From Bacteroides cellulosilyticus DSM 14838 (GTDB taxonomy: Bacteria > Bacteroidota > Bacteroidia > Bacteroidales > Bacteroidaceae), in assembly GCF_000158035.1 (NCBI RefSeq), contig NZ_EQ973489.1, positions 583,129 through 617,075 on the forward strand: DNA of 33,947 nucleotides, read 5' to 3'. The notes below the pieces were generated by a model. The model saw only the letters and a program-made list of their open reading frames with translations, ran no database searches and was not told the DNA's origin. A program made the position numbers and the translations under genes. Positions 1 to 7,912 of this stretch are shown here, piece by piece. Every line of letters begins with the position of its first letter. The stretch's first letter is position 1.

Positions 1-52
1 ATAACGTTTTTACTAATACAATAATAAATACATTAAAAATAACAACTTGTTT

Positions 53-1348
53 ATGAGAATGAAACGAACTCTTTTTTCAATCGTCCTGTTAGCCGCTTTT
101 GCTGTGCAAGGCTTATATGCACAAGCTACACGCGAAGAAATCTTCAATGATATTGCAACGACAGGTGGTGTATATTACGCTTACCCCGGTCCTTCGGGCG
201 TCCAGACCAAGGCTCCGAAAGGTTATGAACCGTTCTATATCAGTCACTATGGTCGTCATGGTTCCCGCTGGCTAATTGCGGATGAAGACTACGTCCGCGT
301 GATGGAAGTCTTTGAGAAAGCCCATGCAGCCGGAGCATTAACCGATTTGGGCGAAGATGTCCGTAAACGTCTGGACATTGTCTGGGCAGATGCCAAAGGA
401 CACGGCGGCGACCTCAGTCCGGTAGGAGTGAAGCAACAACGAGGCATTGCTGAACGTATGTATCAGGCATTCCCTGAAGTATTTAAAGGCGAACCGCAAA
501 TGTCTGCCCGCTCTACCGTAGTTATCCGTTGCGTGCTCAGCATGGATGCATTCTGCGAACGCCTGAAGGAATTCAACCCGAAGATGCGGATTGAGCGCGA
601 ATCCAGCAATAAATATATGGATTACCTAAATTTCCATACACAGGAAGCTATGAAGTTTACTTCACGCAAAGGGCCTTGGTATGAGGAATTCCGTAAGTTC
701 GAAGAAGAACATGTCCGTCCGGAACGTCTGATGAATACACTGTTCAATAGCAAAGAGTATATTCGTAAGAATGTGAATCCTGAAGAACTGATGCGCGGTC
801 TGTATTGGGTTGCTTCTGATATGCAGAACGTGGAACCGGAGGTTTGTTTTTATGATATCTTTGAGAAGCAGGAATTATTTGATATCTGGCAGATACATAA
901 CTATAAGAACTATGTATGCGACGGCCCTTCGCCCATGACGAACGGACTGATGCTGGCAAATGCTAAATCTCTGGTTGAGAATATTATGGATTCAGCAGAC
1001 GCGGCGATTACCTCCGGTACAAACTCGGCCACTTTCCGCTTCGGACACGACGGTAATGTTATTCCTCTGGTAGGCTTGCTGAGACTGGAGAACTGTTATA
1101 ATGAAGAGTCCGATCCGGCCAAATTCTATCAGGCATGGTGTAACTTCAAAATGGTGCCTATGGCTGCCAATGTGCAGATTGTTTTCTTCCGTAAGAAAGG
1201 CAGTGCAGACGATATCATCGTGAAGTTCATGCTGAACGAGAAAGAAGTGAGTATCCCGGTGAAGACCGACATCGCTCCTTTCTATCACTGGAAGGACGTC
1301 AGGGCATTCTACAAAGACCTGCTGTCCCAACTGCCGGATAGACCGTAA
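53..1348 (+). CDS. secreted histidine acid phosphatase (branch 2)
   Basis: Exported phosphomonoesterase of the histidine phosphatase superfamily, branch 2 (phytase / glucose-1-phosphatase / MINPP-like). The N-terminus is a signal peptide, Arg/Lys followed by a hydrophobic stretch ending LYAQA, so it should act in the periplasm or be surface-linked. The phosphohistidine motif GRHGSRW is seen with the nucleophile at about His69. The C-terminal proton-donor motif appears as FGHDGN, with HD at about 332-333. HD is the AppA/Agp-type form, whereas MINPP enzymes carry HAE. Length (431 aa) is normal for the family. The frame is also open from a TTG at 47, but ATG at 53 (or 59) gives a standard signal peptide and is preferred. 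The substrate (phytate, sugar phosphate or another phosphoester) cannot be read from sequence. A long inverted repeat follows the gene. Confidence 0.88.
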   Translation: MRMKRTLFSIVLLAAFAVQGLYAQATREEIFNDIATTGGVYYAYPGPSGVQTKAPKGYEPFYISHYGRHGSRWLIADEDYVRVMEVFEKAHAAGALTDLGEDVRKRLDIVWADAKGHGGDLSPVGVKQQRGIAERMYQAFPEVFKGEPQMSARSTVVIRCVLSMDAFCERLKEFNPKMRIERESSNKYMDYLNFHTQEAMKFTSRKGPWYEEFRKFEEEHVRPERLMNTLFNSKEYIRKNVNPEELMRGLYWVASDMQNVEPEVCFYDIFEKQELFDIWQIHNYKNYVCDGPSPMTNGLMLANAKSLVENIMDSADAAITSGTNSATFRFGHDGNVIPLVGLLRLENCYNEESDPAKFYQAWCNFKMVPMAANVQIVFFRKKGSADDIIVKFMLNEKEVSIPVKTDIAPFYHWKDVRAFYKDLLSQLPDRP

Positions 1349-1367
1349 ATCATAAGGAATACGGAAT

Positions 1368-1464
1368 AGAACGCAAATTACACAGGTTACGCAATTTCTT
1401 TCAGGCCCCTATCGGTTGCCTTATATAAGACGAAAAATTGCGTAATTTGTGTAATTTGCGTTCT
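1368..1464. repeat. long intergenic inverted repeat, copy 1
   Basis: The 30-nt arms 1368-1397 and 1435-1464 are complementary at 28 of 30 positions and are separated by a 37-nt loop. The arms begin agaacgcaaattacacagg. The repeat lies between the phosphatase gene and ispF, both on the plus strand, so transcription from the phosphatase would fold it into a strong hairpin. It may stabilise the 3' end or terminate. The core attacac(a/g) resembles the palindromes at 9363-9456 and 17928-17980. Confidence 0.85.
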
Positions 1465-1535
1465 GTCTTTATTCCCCACTTGCTTTTTTTTCCGTACTTT
1501 CGTGCATTCATCCAATAAAATAAAAGAAGAACGAT

Positions 1536-2015
1536 ATGAAAATACGTGTAGGCTTTGGCTTCGATGTACACCAGTTGGTGGCAGGACGTGAACTCTGGTT
1601 AGGCGGTATCCGCCTGGAGCATGAGAAAGGATTACTCGGACATTCGGATGCCGACGTGCTGATTCATACCATTTGCGATGCCTTGCTGGGAGCCGCCAAT
1701 ATGCGTGATATCGGTTATCATTTTCCCGATACCGCAGGAGAGTTCAAGGACATAGACAGCAAAATATTACTGAAGAAAACCGTAGAACTGATTGCAACCA
1801 AAGGCTATTCCGTGGGCAACATTGATGCAACCATCTGTGCAGAACGCCCCAAACTGAAATCCCATATTCCCGCCATGCAGCAGACGCTTGCCAAAGTAAT
1901 GGGAATAGATGAAGACGACATTTCCATCAAAGCCACTACTACGGAAAAGCTTGGTTTTACCGGTCGCGAAGAAGGTATCTCAGCTTATGCAACAGTTTTG
2001 ATAACCAAAGAATAA
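1536..2015 (+). CDS. ispF: 2-C-methyl-D-erythritol 2,4-cyclodiphosphate synthase
   Basis: Cytosolic enzyme of the MEP isoprenoid pathway. It converts 4-diphosphocytidyl-2-C-methyl-D-erythritol 2-phosphate to the cyclic diphosphate with release of CMP. The metal ligands are visible as D10 and H12 in GFDVHQL and H44 in DVLIHTICDALLGA. The conserved GHSDADV segment and the C-terminal TTTEKLGFTGR segment are also present. At 159 aa it is the usual length, complete and single-domain; family members form trimers. The ATG at 1536 follows the A-rich stretch aaaagaagaacgat. The downstream metallophosphoesterase starts 47 bp after the stop, so the two could be co-transcribed although their functions are not obviously linked. 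Confidence 0.97.
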   Translation: MKIRVGFGFDVHQLVAGRELWLGGIRLEHEKGLLGHSDADVLIHTICDALLGAANMRDIGYHFPDTAGEFKDIDSKILLKKTVELIATKGYSVGNIDATICAERPKLKSHIPAMQQTLAKVMGIDEDDISIKATTTEKLGFTGREEGISAYATVLITKE

Positions 2016-2062
2016 TACTGATTTCAACCTAATAAACTACCTAAAAACTAATTACTAACAAC

Positions 2063-3079
2063 ATGAAGAGAATTTCTTTAATCCTTTGTCTGGCTTTTCT
2101 GACAGTTCTGTTCTGCCAGGCACAGGTTGCCCCCTTAAAGTTTAACAAGAACGGAGAGTTTAAAATCGTCCAGTTTACCGACATCCATTTTCAGTATCAC
2201 AATCCAGCTTCAGCCATTGCCTTGAAGCGTATCAATGAAGTTCTGGATGCCGAACGTCCCGATTTGATTGTTTTTACCGGAGATGTAGTTTATGCACCGC
2301 CTGCTGATACAGCCATGCGAGCCGTACTTGATTGTGCTTCCTCCCGTAAGATACCTTTTGTCGTGACTTTTGGTAACCATGATAACGAACAAGGCAAAAC
2401 GCGTGCCGAATTATACGATATAATCCGTTCCATGCCTTACAACATCCAGCCCGACCGTGGTAGCGTTGAGTCTCCCGACTACGTCCTCACTGTGAAATCT
2501 TCGGATGGTAAGAAAGATGCTTCAGTGCTCTATTGCCTGGATTCTCACTCGTACTCCAAATTACCGGATGTGAAAGGGTATGACTGGCTTACATTCGATC
2601 AGGTGAACTGGTATCGTCAACAAAGTGCAGCTTTTACCGCTAAGAATAACGGAAAGCCTTTGCCTGCTTTGGCATTCTTCCACATCCCGCTGTCCGAATA
2701 CAACGAAGCAGCTTCTGATGAGAACGCCATCCTTTATGGTACGCGTATGGAGAAAGCTTGTTCAGCTGCTATTAATACCGGTATGTTTGCCGCAATGAAG
2801 GAAGCAGGTGATGTAATGGGTACTTTTGTCGGACATGACCATGATAATGACTATTCAGTCATGTGGAAAGGTATCGTACTGGCTTATGGACGTTTCACAG
2901 GTGGTAATACGGAATATAACCATCTATCTAACGGTGCACGCGTAATTGTGTTGAAGGAGGGGGAACGTACCTTTACTTCCTGGATACGCCTGAAAGGTGG
3001 TGAGTTAAAAGATAAAACAGTCTATCCCGACAGCTATGTGAAGGATGACTGGCGTAAACGTCCGCTGGTTACGGAGTAA
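2063..3079 (+). CDS. secreted calcineurin-like metallophosphoesterase
   Basis: Exported member of the metallophosphoesterase superfamily, resembling the purple-acid-phosphatase-like / Dcr2-like branch. A signal peptide ends near CQAQVAP (about residues 1-21). All metal-binding blocks are seen: D40 and H42 in FTDIHF, D74 in TGDVV, N105-H106 in GNHDNE, a His in FFHIPLSEYNE, and 258-HDH-260 in GHDHDND. Length is 338 aa and the domain appears complete. It should hydrolyse phosphoesters in the periplasm, but the substrate is unknown. With the acid phosphatase upstream it suggests, by inference, a small phosphate-scavenging neighbourhood. Confidence 0.88.
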   Translation: MKRISLILCLAFLTVLFCQAQVAPLKFNKNGEFKIVQFTDIHFQYHNPASAIALKRINEVLDAERPDLIVFTGDVVYAPPADTAMRAVLDCASSRKIPFVVTFGNHDNEQGKTRAELYDIIRSMPYNIQPDRGSVESPDYVLTVKSSDGKKDASVLYCLDSHSYSKLPDVKGYDWLTFDQVNWYRQQSAAFTAKNNGKPLPALAFFHIPLSEYNEAASDENAILYGTRMEKACSAAINTGMFAAMKEAGDVMGTFVGHDHDNDYSVMWKGIVLAYGRFTGGNTEYNHLSNGARVIVLKEGERTFTSWIRLKGGELKDKTVYPDSYVKDDWRKRPLVTE

Positions 3080-3090
3080 CCTTTCTGAAG

Positions 3091-3217
3091 AGAACATTCT
3101 TATATACTATGCAAAAGATGCCATCTTTAACAGCAAAAGATGCCATCTTATGTAACGAAAGATGCCACCTTTTACATCAAAAGATGGCATCTTTTACATC
3201 AAGCCTCAGAATGTTCT
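3091..3217. repeat. 4 x 22-bp tandem repeat flanked by 10-bp inverted repeats
   Basis: Four exact-length 22-bp units run at 3113-3134, 3135-3156, 3157-3178 and 3179-3200. Each carries the near-palindrome aagatgccatctt; the last has the complementary centre aagatggcatctt, so units can pair with each other. The array is flanked by agaacattct (3091-3100) and its exact reverse complement agaatgttct (3208-3217). It sits between the convergent ends of the metallophosphoesterase and GH28 genes and could act as a bidirectional terminator. No spacers are present, so it is not a CRISPR array. Confidence 0.9.
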
Positions 3218-3229
3218 ATGTCTTTACCC

Positions 3230-4600
3230 TTAGTCTTCTTGTTCTGCGGAAGTAATCCGCTTACCGTTCACCTCTACGTTGTCGAGCGTTAAGTTCACTA
3301 CATTGTCCATCTGTATGGCTTTCGGTGCCTGTTTTACCTTTATGTTCCGCAGGGTGATATTATAAAGTTTAGCTTCTGGTAATCCGTTTGCCATGAGTGC
3401 TACGCTGTCCACGCGGTTGCAAGTTACATCTTCTATGCAGATATTGCGGAAGAGTGTCGGATGATTTCCACCGCGGTATCCGTGGTAGTTCGTACGGAAA
3501 TTAATCACTCCCCACAGGCAGACGTCCGCTTCTATCCGGCGCATGTTTAGATTTTCAAAGTAACCGCCACGGTCCAGATTTGATTTGAAGTAAATACCGT
3601 TGCGGCAACTGTCTATCTTGCAATCCTCGATAAAGATGTTCCGTACGCCACCGGACATTTCACTACCGATGGTAATGGCCCACCGGGCGAAGTGGCAGTT
3701 ACGGATAATCACATTTTCCGTGGCTTGGCCGATGCGCCAGCCATCCTGGTCGCGTCCTGATTTTATGGCGATACCATCATCTCCCACATTGAAGTCCATG
3801 TTCTCAATCAGTACGTTCGTGCTTGATTCCGGATCACAACCATCGTTGTTGTAGTTGTTACTGTCTATATATACATTGCGTACGGTGACATTGTCGCAGA
3901 ATACAGGATGGATAATCCAGAACGGAGAATCGTAGATCTGTACATCTTCTACAAGTACATTCTTGCAGCCGTAGAATTGTATCATGCATGGGCGCAGGTA
4001 ATATCCCTCTCCGAATACGCGTTCGTATACCGGGATGGAATCGATACCCATCTGGCGCAAGCGATCCAGGGCAGGACCTTGCAGGGCGTGCCAACCATTG
4101 AAAGTTACAGCTCCGTTGCCGTCAATCGTGCCTTTGCCGGTTAGGGCGACATTGGTGCACTGGTAGGCATAGATGAAAGGGGAGTAGTTGAAACATTCCG
4201 TTCCTTCCCATTTGGTCAATACCATGGGGAGATAGTCAGAGGCCACGGTCGAGAATTCCAGACGTGCGCCATCTGCAATGTGCAGGTTTACATTACTTTT
4301 CAGCAAGATGGCTCCTTTGCTGAAATAGTTTCCGGCAGGGATGAGAACGGTGCCGCCACCATTTGTATTACATTGATTGATGGCTTCCAATATGGCAGGT
4401 CGGCTGTCAAAACTCGTATCGCTTTTTGCCCCGTAGGCAGTTACGTCATATATACTGTCCGGAAAAGTAGGCGGAACAATGTTCTTCAGGATTTCGGGAA
4501 CTTTTGCCCATTCACCGGATTCTTTGCGGGTAGTTGCAGTGCTGCTACATGCCGCCCATAGAATGGGGAGTAGACAGGCTAAAAAAGCTAATTTCTTCAT
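3230..4600 (-). CDS. GH28 family glycoside hydrolase lipoprotein (polygalacturonase-like)
   Basis: A 456-aa right-handed beta-helix protein of glycoside hydrolase family 28, expected to cleave galacturonic-acid-containing pectin chains. The N-terminus MKKLAFLACLLPILWAAC is a lipoprotein signal with lipid-attachment Cys18, so it is probably anchored in the outer membrane. A longer frame from 4657 exists, but the ATG at 4600 gives the clean lipobox. Active-site Asp residues match NNDG (D253) and GDDGIAIKSG (D274, D275). The usual GHG motif is replaced by FARWAIT (about 304-310) before IGSEMSGG, and the usual RIK is replaced by YFKSN (about 337-341). This marks a divergent subgroup whose substrate may differ from plain polygalacturonate. 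It is isolated, with no SusC/SusD pair nearby, and has its own upstream promoter. Confidence 0.88.
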   Translation of the reverse strand: MKKLAFLACLLPILWAACSSTATTRKESGEWAKVPEILKNIVPPTFPDSIYDVTAYGAKSDTSFDSRPAILEAINQCNTNGGGTVLIPAGNYFSKGAILLKSNVNLHIADGARLEFSTVASDYLPMVLTKWEGTECFNYSPFIYAYQCTNVALTGKGTIDGNGAVTFNGWHALQGPALDRLRQMGIDSIPVYERVFGEGYYLRPCMIQFYGCKNVLVEDVQIYDSPFWIIHPVFCDNVTVRNVYIDSNNYNNDGCDPESSTNVLIENMDFNVGDDGIAIKSGRDQDGWRIGQATENVIIRNCHFARWAITIGSEMSGGVRNIFIEDCKIDSCRNGIYFKSNLDRGGYFENLNMRRIEADVCLWGVINFRTNYHGYRGGNHPTLFRNICIEDVTCNRVDSVALMANGLPEAKLYNITLRNIKVKQAPKAIQMDNVVNLTLDNVEVNGKRITSAEQED

Positions 4601-4627
4601 GGTATTCAATATAAATAATGTGTGTGG

Positions 4628-4657
4628 CAAAAATACCTGTTTTTTTTGTAAGATCAA
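4628..4657 (-). promoter_or_regulatory. Bacteroides-type promoter for the GH28 gene
   Basis: On the minus strand a TTG (complement of 4655-4657) is followed by a 19-bp spacer and then TATTTTTG (complement of 4628-4635). This matches the Bacteroides -33/-7 pattern with TAnnTTTG exact. It lies 27 bp upstream of the GH28 start at 4600, which gives a short leader. Confidence 0.6.
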
Positions 4658-4680
4658 CGCCGCTGTATTGTATTAATTAT

Positions 4681-4688
4681 TATTTTTG
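4681..4688 (+). promoter_or_regulatory. putative -7 box for the DUF3857 gene
   Basis: TATTTTTG matches TAnnTTTG exactly, 30 bp upstream of the ATG at 4718. No TTG sits at the expected 19-21 bp distance, so only the -7 element is supported. It is arranged divergently with the GH28 promoter. Confidence 0.4.
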
Positions 4689-4717
4689 TACAATTGGTAA
4701 TCTTAAAAAGTCAAATC

Positions 4718-6760
4718 ATGAAACACGGGCTATTTATTTTCTGCATGCTTATTTCTTTATGCTTCCCGATGGCTTTTTCACAACAAGCTACTACTGTAAT
4801 TAAGCCTGACCTGAAGTATGGCAAACCCTCCAAGGAGGAACTATCACTGGAGACATACGCTCCTGACACTACCGCAGTGGCAGTTTATCTGTTTCATAAA
4901 GGCAAGAGCGGTTTTACTTATAATGATAAATTTGAATTGTATACGGAACATTGGGTACGCATCAAGATATTGAAGCCGCAAGGTGTTTCACAAGCTGATG
5001 TAGCCATTCCTTATTATGCGCCTTCTGACAGAGATAAGGAGAAAGACCGCATCTCCGATCTGGACGGATGTTCCTATAATCTGGAAAATGGGAAACTTGT
5101 TAAAACCCGTCTGAAGCGGGAGCTCGTTTCCGATGAGAGGCTGAATACCTATCACAGAGTACTGAAGTTTTCATTGCCTGCTGTCAAGGTCGGGACAGTT
5201 ATCGAATATCACTATAAAATGACTTCCGACTATTCCGTACACATAGACAACTGGATGATGCAGGAAGAAATTCCCGTAGTATACAATCAATACGAAATAA
5301 CTATTCCTCATGTATTTGTATATAACATAGAATTTAGAGGGCGCCAATATATAGATGTTCTGGAAGAGAAAGGTTCGGTACAAGCCGCACAACATACAAC
5401 AAGTGGCGTAGCGAGAGTGTCGCATGACTTTACTATTTCGGCACAGAAGCTTACGTTTACTTCCCAAAATCTGCCTGCCATCCGCCAGGATGAATCTTTT
5501 TGCTGGTGTCCGGAAGATTATAGAATACAGGTTAGTTTCGATTTGCAAGGAACCAATTATCCGGATGAAGGCTACAAACCTTACAGCCAGAACTGGGAGG
5601 ATGTGGATAAACAACTGACCCGGGAGGAGAACGAAGGCTTTGGTAAACACTTGTTGTGGAAAAGTCCGTACCTTGAAGAGATTCGGCAACTCAACCAATC
5701 GGGCAATTTGACTTTTAATCAAAAAGTTATAGGTGTTTTCCAATTGCTGAAGCAAAAGTTGTCTTGGAATGGAGAGTATAAACTTTACAGTGAGAATCTG
5801 GAGAAGGTACTTAAAGCCGGAACAGGCAGTAATGCCGATTTGAATTTTATTTTTATCAGTATGCTCAGAAGCTACGGCATCAAGGCCTATCCTGTGGTTA
5901 TGAGCCGGCGTTCCGGGGGAATGTTGCCGTCTAACTTTCCCTCTCTTCAGAAATTGAACACTTTCGTAGTGGCTATTTATGATGAGGCAAGAGGAAAGTA
6001 TGTTTATCTGGATAGTTCGATGGAGGTACCGGCTCTCAATGTGCTGCCCATTGAATTGTCGGTGACTAAAGCACGCATGCTTTCTGCCGATATACCGGAA
6101 AAACAAAAATGGGTGAACTTGCAGGAAATATCTACCAATCAAGTTTTCATGAAAATCAGTGCTAATGCTCGGGAGAATCAGATAACCGGACGTCGGACCA
6201 CCATTCTGAAGGGACATCAAGCTTTAGAACACCGGAAAGAGAACCAGGCGAAAGACTCTCTTGTGAATAAACAGGAATTGATGAAAGAAAAACTGACGGT
6301 TACCAATCTGAAGCTAACAGATAAGGAAGATGACTTCACAACTATACAGGAAGAATTTGATTTTGTACTTGAGGCGGAAAAGTTGGATGATCATATATAT
6401 ATTAATCCGATTCTTTTTCCGCAATTGACAAAGAACCCGTTTATACAATCGGAGCGGATCCTTCCGGTTGAGTTCCCTTATCCGTCAAAAGTCACTCTCT
6501 CTTGTGCGCTGACGCTTCCTGAAGGCTATGAGGTGGAAGAAATCCCCCACACGCAAGTGATAAAGACTGAAGACGGCAAGCTGCAATGCAAATATGCAAT
6601 CCAAAGAAACAGGAACAACGTCATTGTGAATTATACATTCATTTTGTCTTCCTCGGTCGTGCCTTCCGAATATTATGGACAGTTGCAGCAGATATGGAAC
6701 AAGGCGGTGGAGATGAATCAGGCTCTCATTGTACTGAAAAAGGAGCTTCCGAAGGATTAA
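4718..6760 (+). CDS. DUF3857 / transglutaminase-like exported protein
   Basis: A 680-aa protein with a signal peptide (residues 1 to about 22, ending MAFSQQ). It then has a DUF3857 beta-rich domain (roughly 45-240), a transglutaminase-like domain (about 270-440) and a C-terminal DUF-type beta domain, the usual Bacteroidetes layout. The segment where transglutaminases carry the catalytic Cys reads AGTGSNADLNFIFISMLR (near residue 370), with Ser-Asn and no Cys. The fold is probably catalytically inactive or non-canonical. The sequence around YVYLDSS shows the rest of the fold is kept. Start 4718 is chosen because the in-frame TTG at 4694 would put extra polar residues before the signal peptide. 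The function of this family is not established. Confidence 0.82.
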   Translation: MKHGLFIFCMLISLCFPMAFSQQATTVIKPDLKYGKPSKEELSLETYAPDTTAVAVYLFHKGKSGFTYNDKFELYTEHWVRIKILKPQGVSQADVAIPYYAPSDRDKEKDRISDLDGCSYNLENGKLVKTRLKRELVSDERLNTYHRVLKFSLPAVKVGTVIEYHYKMTSDYSVHIDNWMMQEEIPVVYNQYEITIPHVFVYNIEFRGRQYIDVLEEKGSVQAAQHTTSGVARVSHDFTISAQKLTFTSQNLPAIRQDESFCWCPEDYRIQVSFDLQGTNYPDEGYKPYSQNWEDVDKQLTREENEGFGKHLLWKSPYLEEIRQLNQSGNLTFNQKVIGVFQLLKQKLSWNGEYKLYSENLEKVLKAGTGSNADLNFIFISMLRSYGIKAYPVVMSRRSGGMLPSNFPSLQKLNTFVVAIYDEARGKYVYLDSSMEVPALNVLPIELSVTKARMLSADIPEKQKWVNLQEISTNQVFMKISANARENQITGRRTTILKGHQALEHRKENQAKDSLVNKQELMKEKLTVTNLKLTDKEDDFTTIQEEFDFVLEAEKLDDHIYINPILFPQLTKNPFIQSERILPVEFPYPSKVTLSCALTLPEGYEVEEIPHTQVIKTEDGKLQCKYAIQRNRNNVIVNYTFILSSSVVPSEYYGQLQQIWNKAVEMNQALIVLKKELPKD

Positions 6761-6839
6761 ATTATCTTTCTTCGTAAAACCTTATTCCTTCATGTGTGGT
6801 ACATCAGCGATAAATTCATTAGTTTTGCCGAAAGAAAAA

Positions 6840-7904
6840 ATGAAAGATATGGATAAGATAAGAACCGGATTGGCTGCCTTTGGAATGTCGGGACAAGTAT
6901 TTCATGCTCCTTTTATTTCCACAAATCCTCATTTTGAGTTGACTGCTGTCACTGAGCGTAGTAAAGAATTGTCACGGGCGAAGTATCCGCAATCCCGTAT
7001 TGTGCGTAGTTTTGATGAGTTGATAGGGATGGAAGAACTGGAGTTAGTGGTAGTGAATACCCCTGACAGTTCCCATTACGAATATGCCCGTCGTGCTCTC
7101 GAAGCCGGAAAACATGTTATCGTTGAAAAACCTTTCACCACTACTGTAGAGGAAGGTGAAGAACTCGTAGCCCTTGCTGCGGAAAAAGAACTGACCTTAA
7201 GTGTTTACCAGAATCGTCGTTGGGATTGTGATTTCCTGACCGTGAAAGAAATATTGGCTCAGGGATTGTTGGGCCGTCTAGTCGAATTTGAATCAACCTT
7301 TCCCCGCTACCGGAATTTCATCAAGCCGAATACCTGGAAAGAAACCGGCGAGAATGGTGGTGGTCTGACTTATAATCTGGGTGCCCATGTCATCGACCAG
7401 GCTGTTCAACTATTTGGTATGCCCGAAGCTGTATTTGCTGATATTGCAACTTTACGTACCGGTGGTAAAGTAGATGATTATTTTATCATCCATCTGATGA
7501 AACCTGCCCGGATGCCGGAAGTGAAAATCACCTTGAAAGCCAGCTATCTGATGTGTGAGAATGAGCCTCGCTTTGTTCTTCATGGAACGGAAGGCTCTTA
7601 TGTGAAGTATGGTCTTGATCCTCAAGAGGCGGATCTGACTAAAGGTGTGTTGCCGGATACTCCGCATTGGGGAGAAGAGGATGAATCCCAATGGGGAATA
7701 CTCCATACGGGAAAAGATGGTAATGTGGTGCGGAAACCTTATCCTACCCTTCCCGGAAACTACGCTGCTTTTTATGAGAATATTTATCAGCATATCCGGA
7801 ATGGAGCGGTGTTGCAAAGTGATGCGTGCGGAGTGCTTGGCGTTATCCGCCTGATTGAGGCGGCATGGGAGAGTAGCCGTACAGGGAATGTTATAAAGTT
7901 GTAA
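6840..7904 (+). CDS. Gfo/Idh/MocA family oxidoreductase
   Basis: NAD(P)-dependent sugar or polyol dehydrogenase-like protein, 354 aa, cytosolic. The N-terminal Rossmann segment GLAAFGMSGQVFHAPFI binds the nucleotide. The family motif EKPF begins at residue 96. The C-terminal alpha/beta domain contains GGGLTYNLGAHVIDQA, carrying the conserved Asp/His region. The frame extends back to 6792, but the ATG at 6840 (after aaagaaaaa) or 6849 gives the expected N-terminus. A TAGTTTTG box at 6820-6827 is very close to these starts. thiD begins 8 bp after the stop, so it probably shares a transcript with thiamine genes, although nothing in the sequence ties the oxidoreductase to thiamine synthesis. The substrate is unknown. 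Confidence 0.9.
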   Translation: MKDMDKIRTGLAAFGMSGQVFHAPFISTNPHFELTAVTERSKELSRAKYPQSRIVRSFDELIGMEELELVVVNTPDSSHYEYARRALEAGKHVIVEKPFTTTVEEGEELVALAAEKELTLSVYQNRRWDCDFLTVKEILAQGLLGRLVEFESTFPRYRNFIKPNTWKETGENGGGLTYNLGAHVIDQAVQLFGMPEAVFADIATLRTGGKVDDYFIIHLMKPARMPEVKITLKASYLMCENEPRFVLHGTEGSYVKYGLDPQEADLTKGVLPDTPHWGEEDESQWGILHTGKDGNVVRKPYPTLPGNYAAFYENIYQHIRNGAVLQSDACGVLGVIRLIEAAWESSRTGNVIKL

Positions 7905-7912
7905 TTTGGCTT

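Noticed and set aside
47..52. TTG start codon for the acid phosphatase
   Set aside because: ATG at 53 or 59 gives a normal signal peptide; TTG starts are uncommon in Bacteroides.
3113..3200. Possible CRISPR array
   Set aside because: The units are contiguous 22-bp repeats with no unique spacers, and no cas gene is present.
5171..6220. 349-aa antisense open frame inside the DUF3857 gene
   Set aside because: It lies wholly opposite a well-supported gene, shows no recognisable motif and has the composition of a reverse-complement shadow.
6820..6827. TAGTTTTG as promoter of the oxidoreductase-thiD operon
   Set aside because: The box matches, but it is only 12 bp from the ATG at 6840 and has no -33 partner, so I did not list it as a feature.
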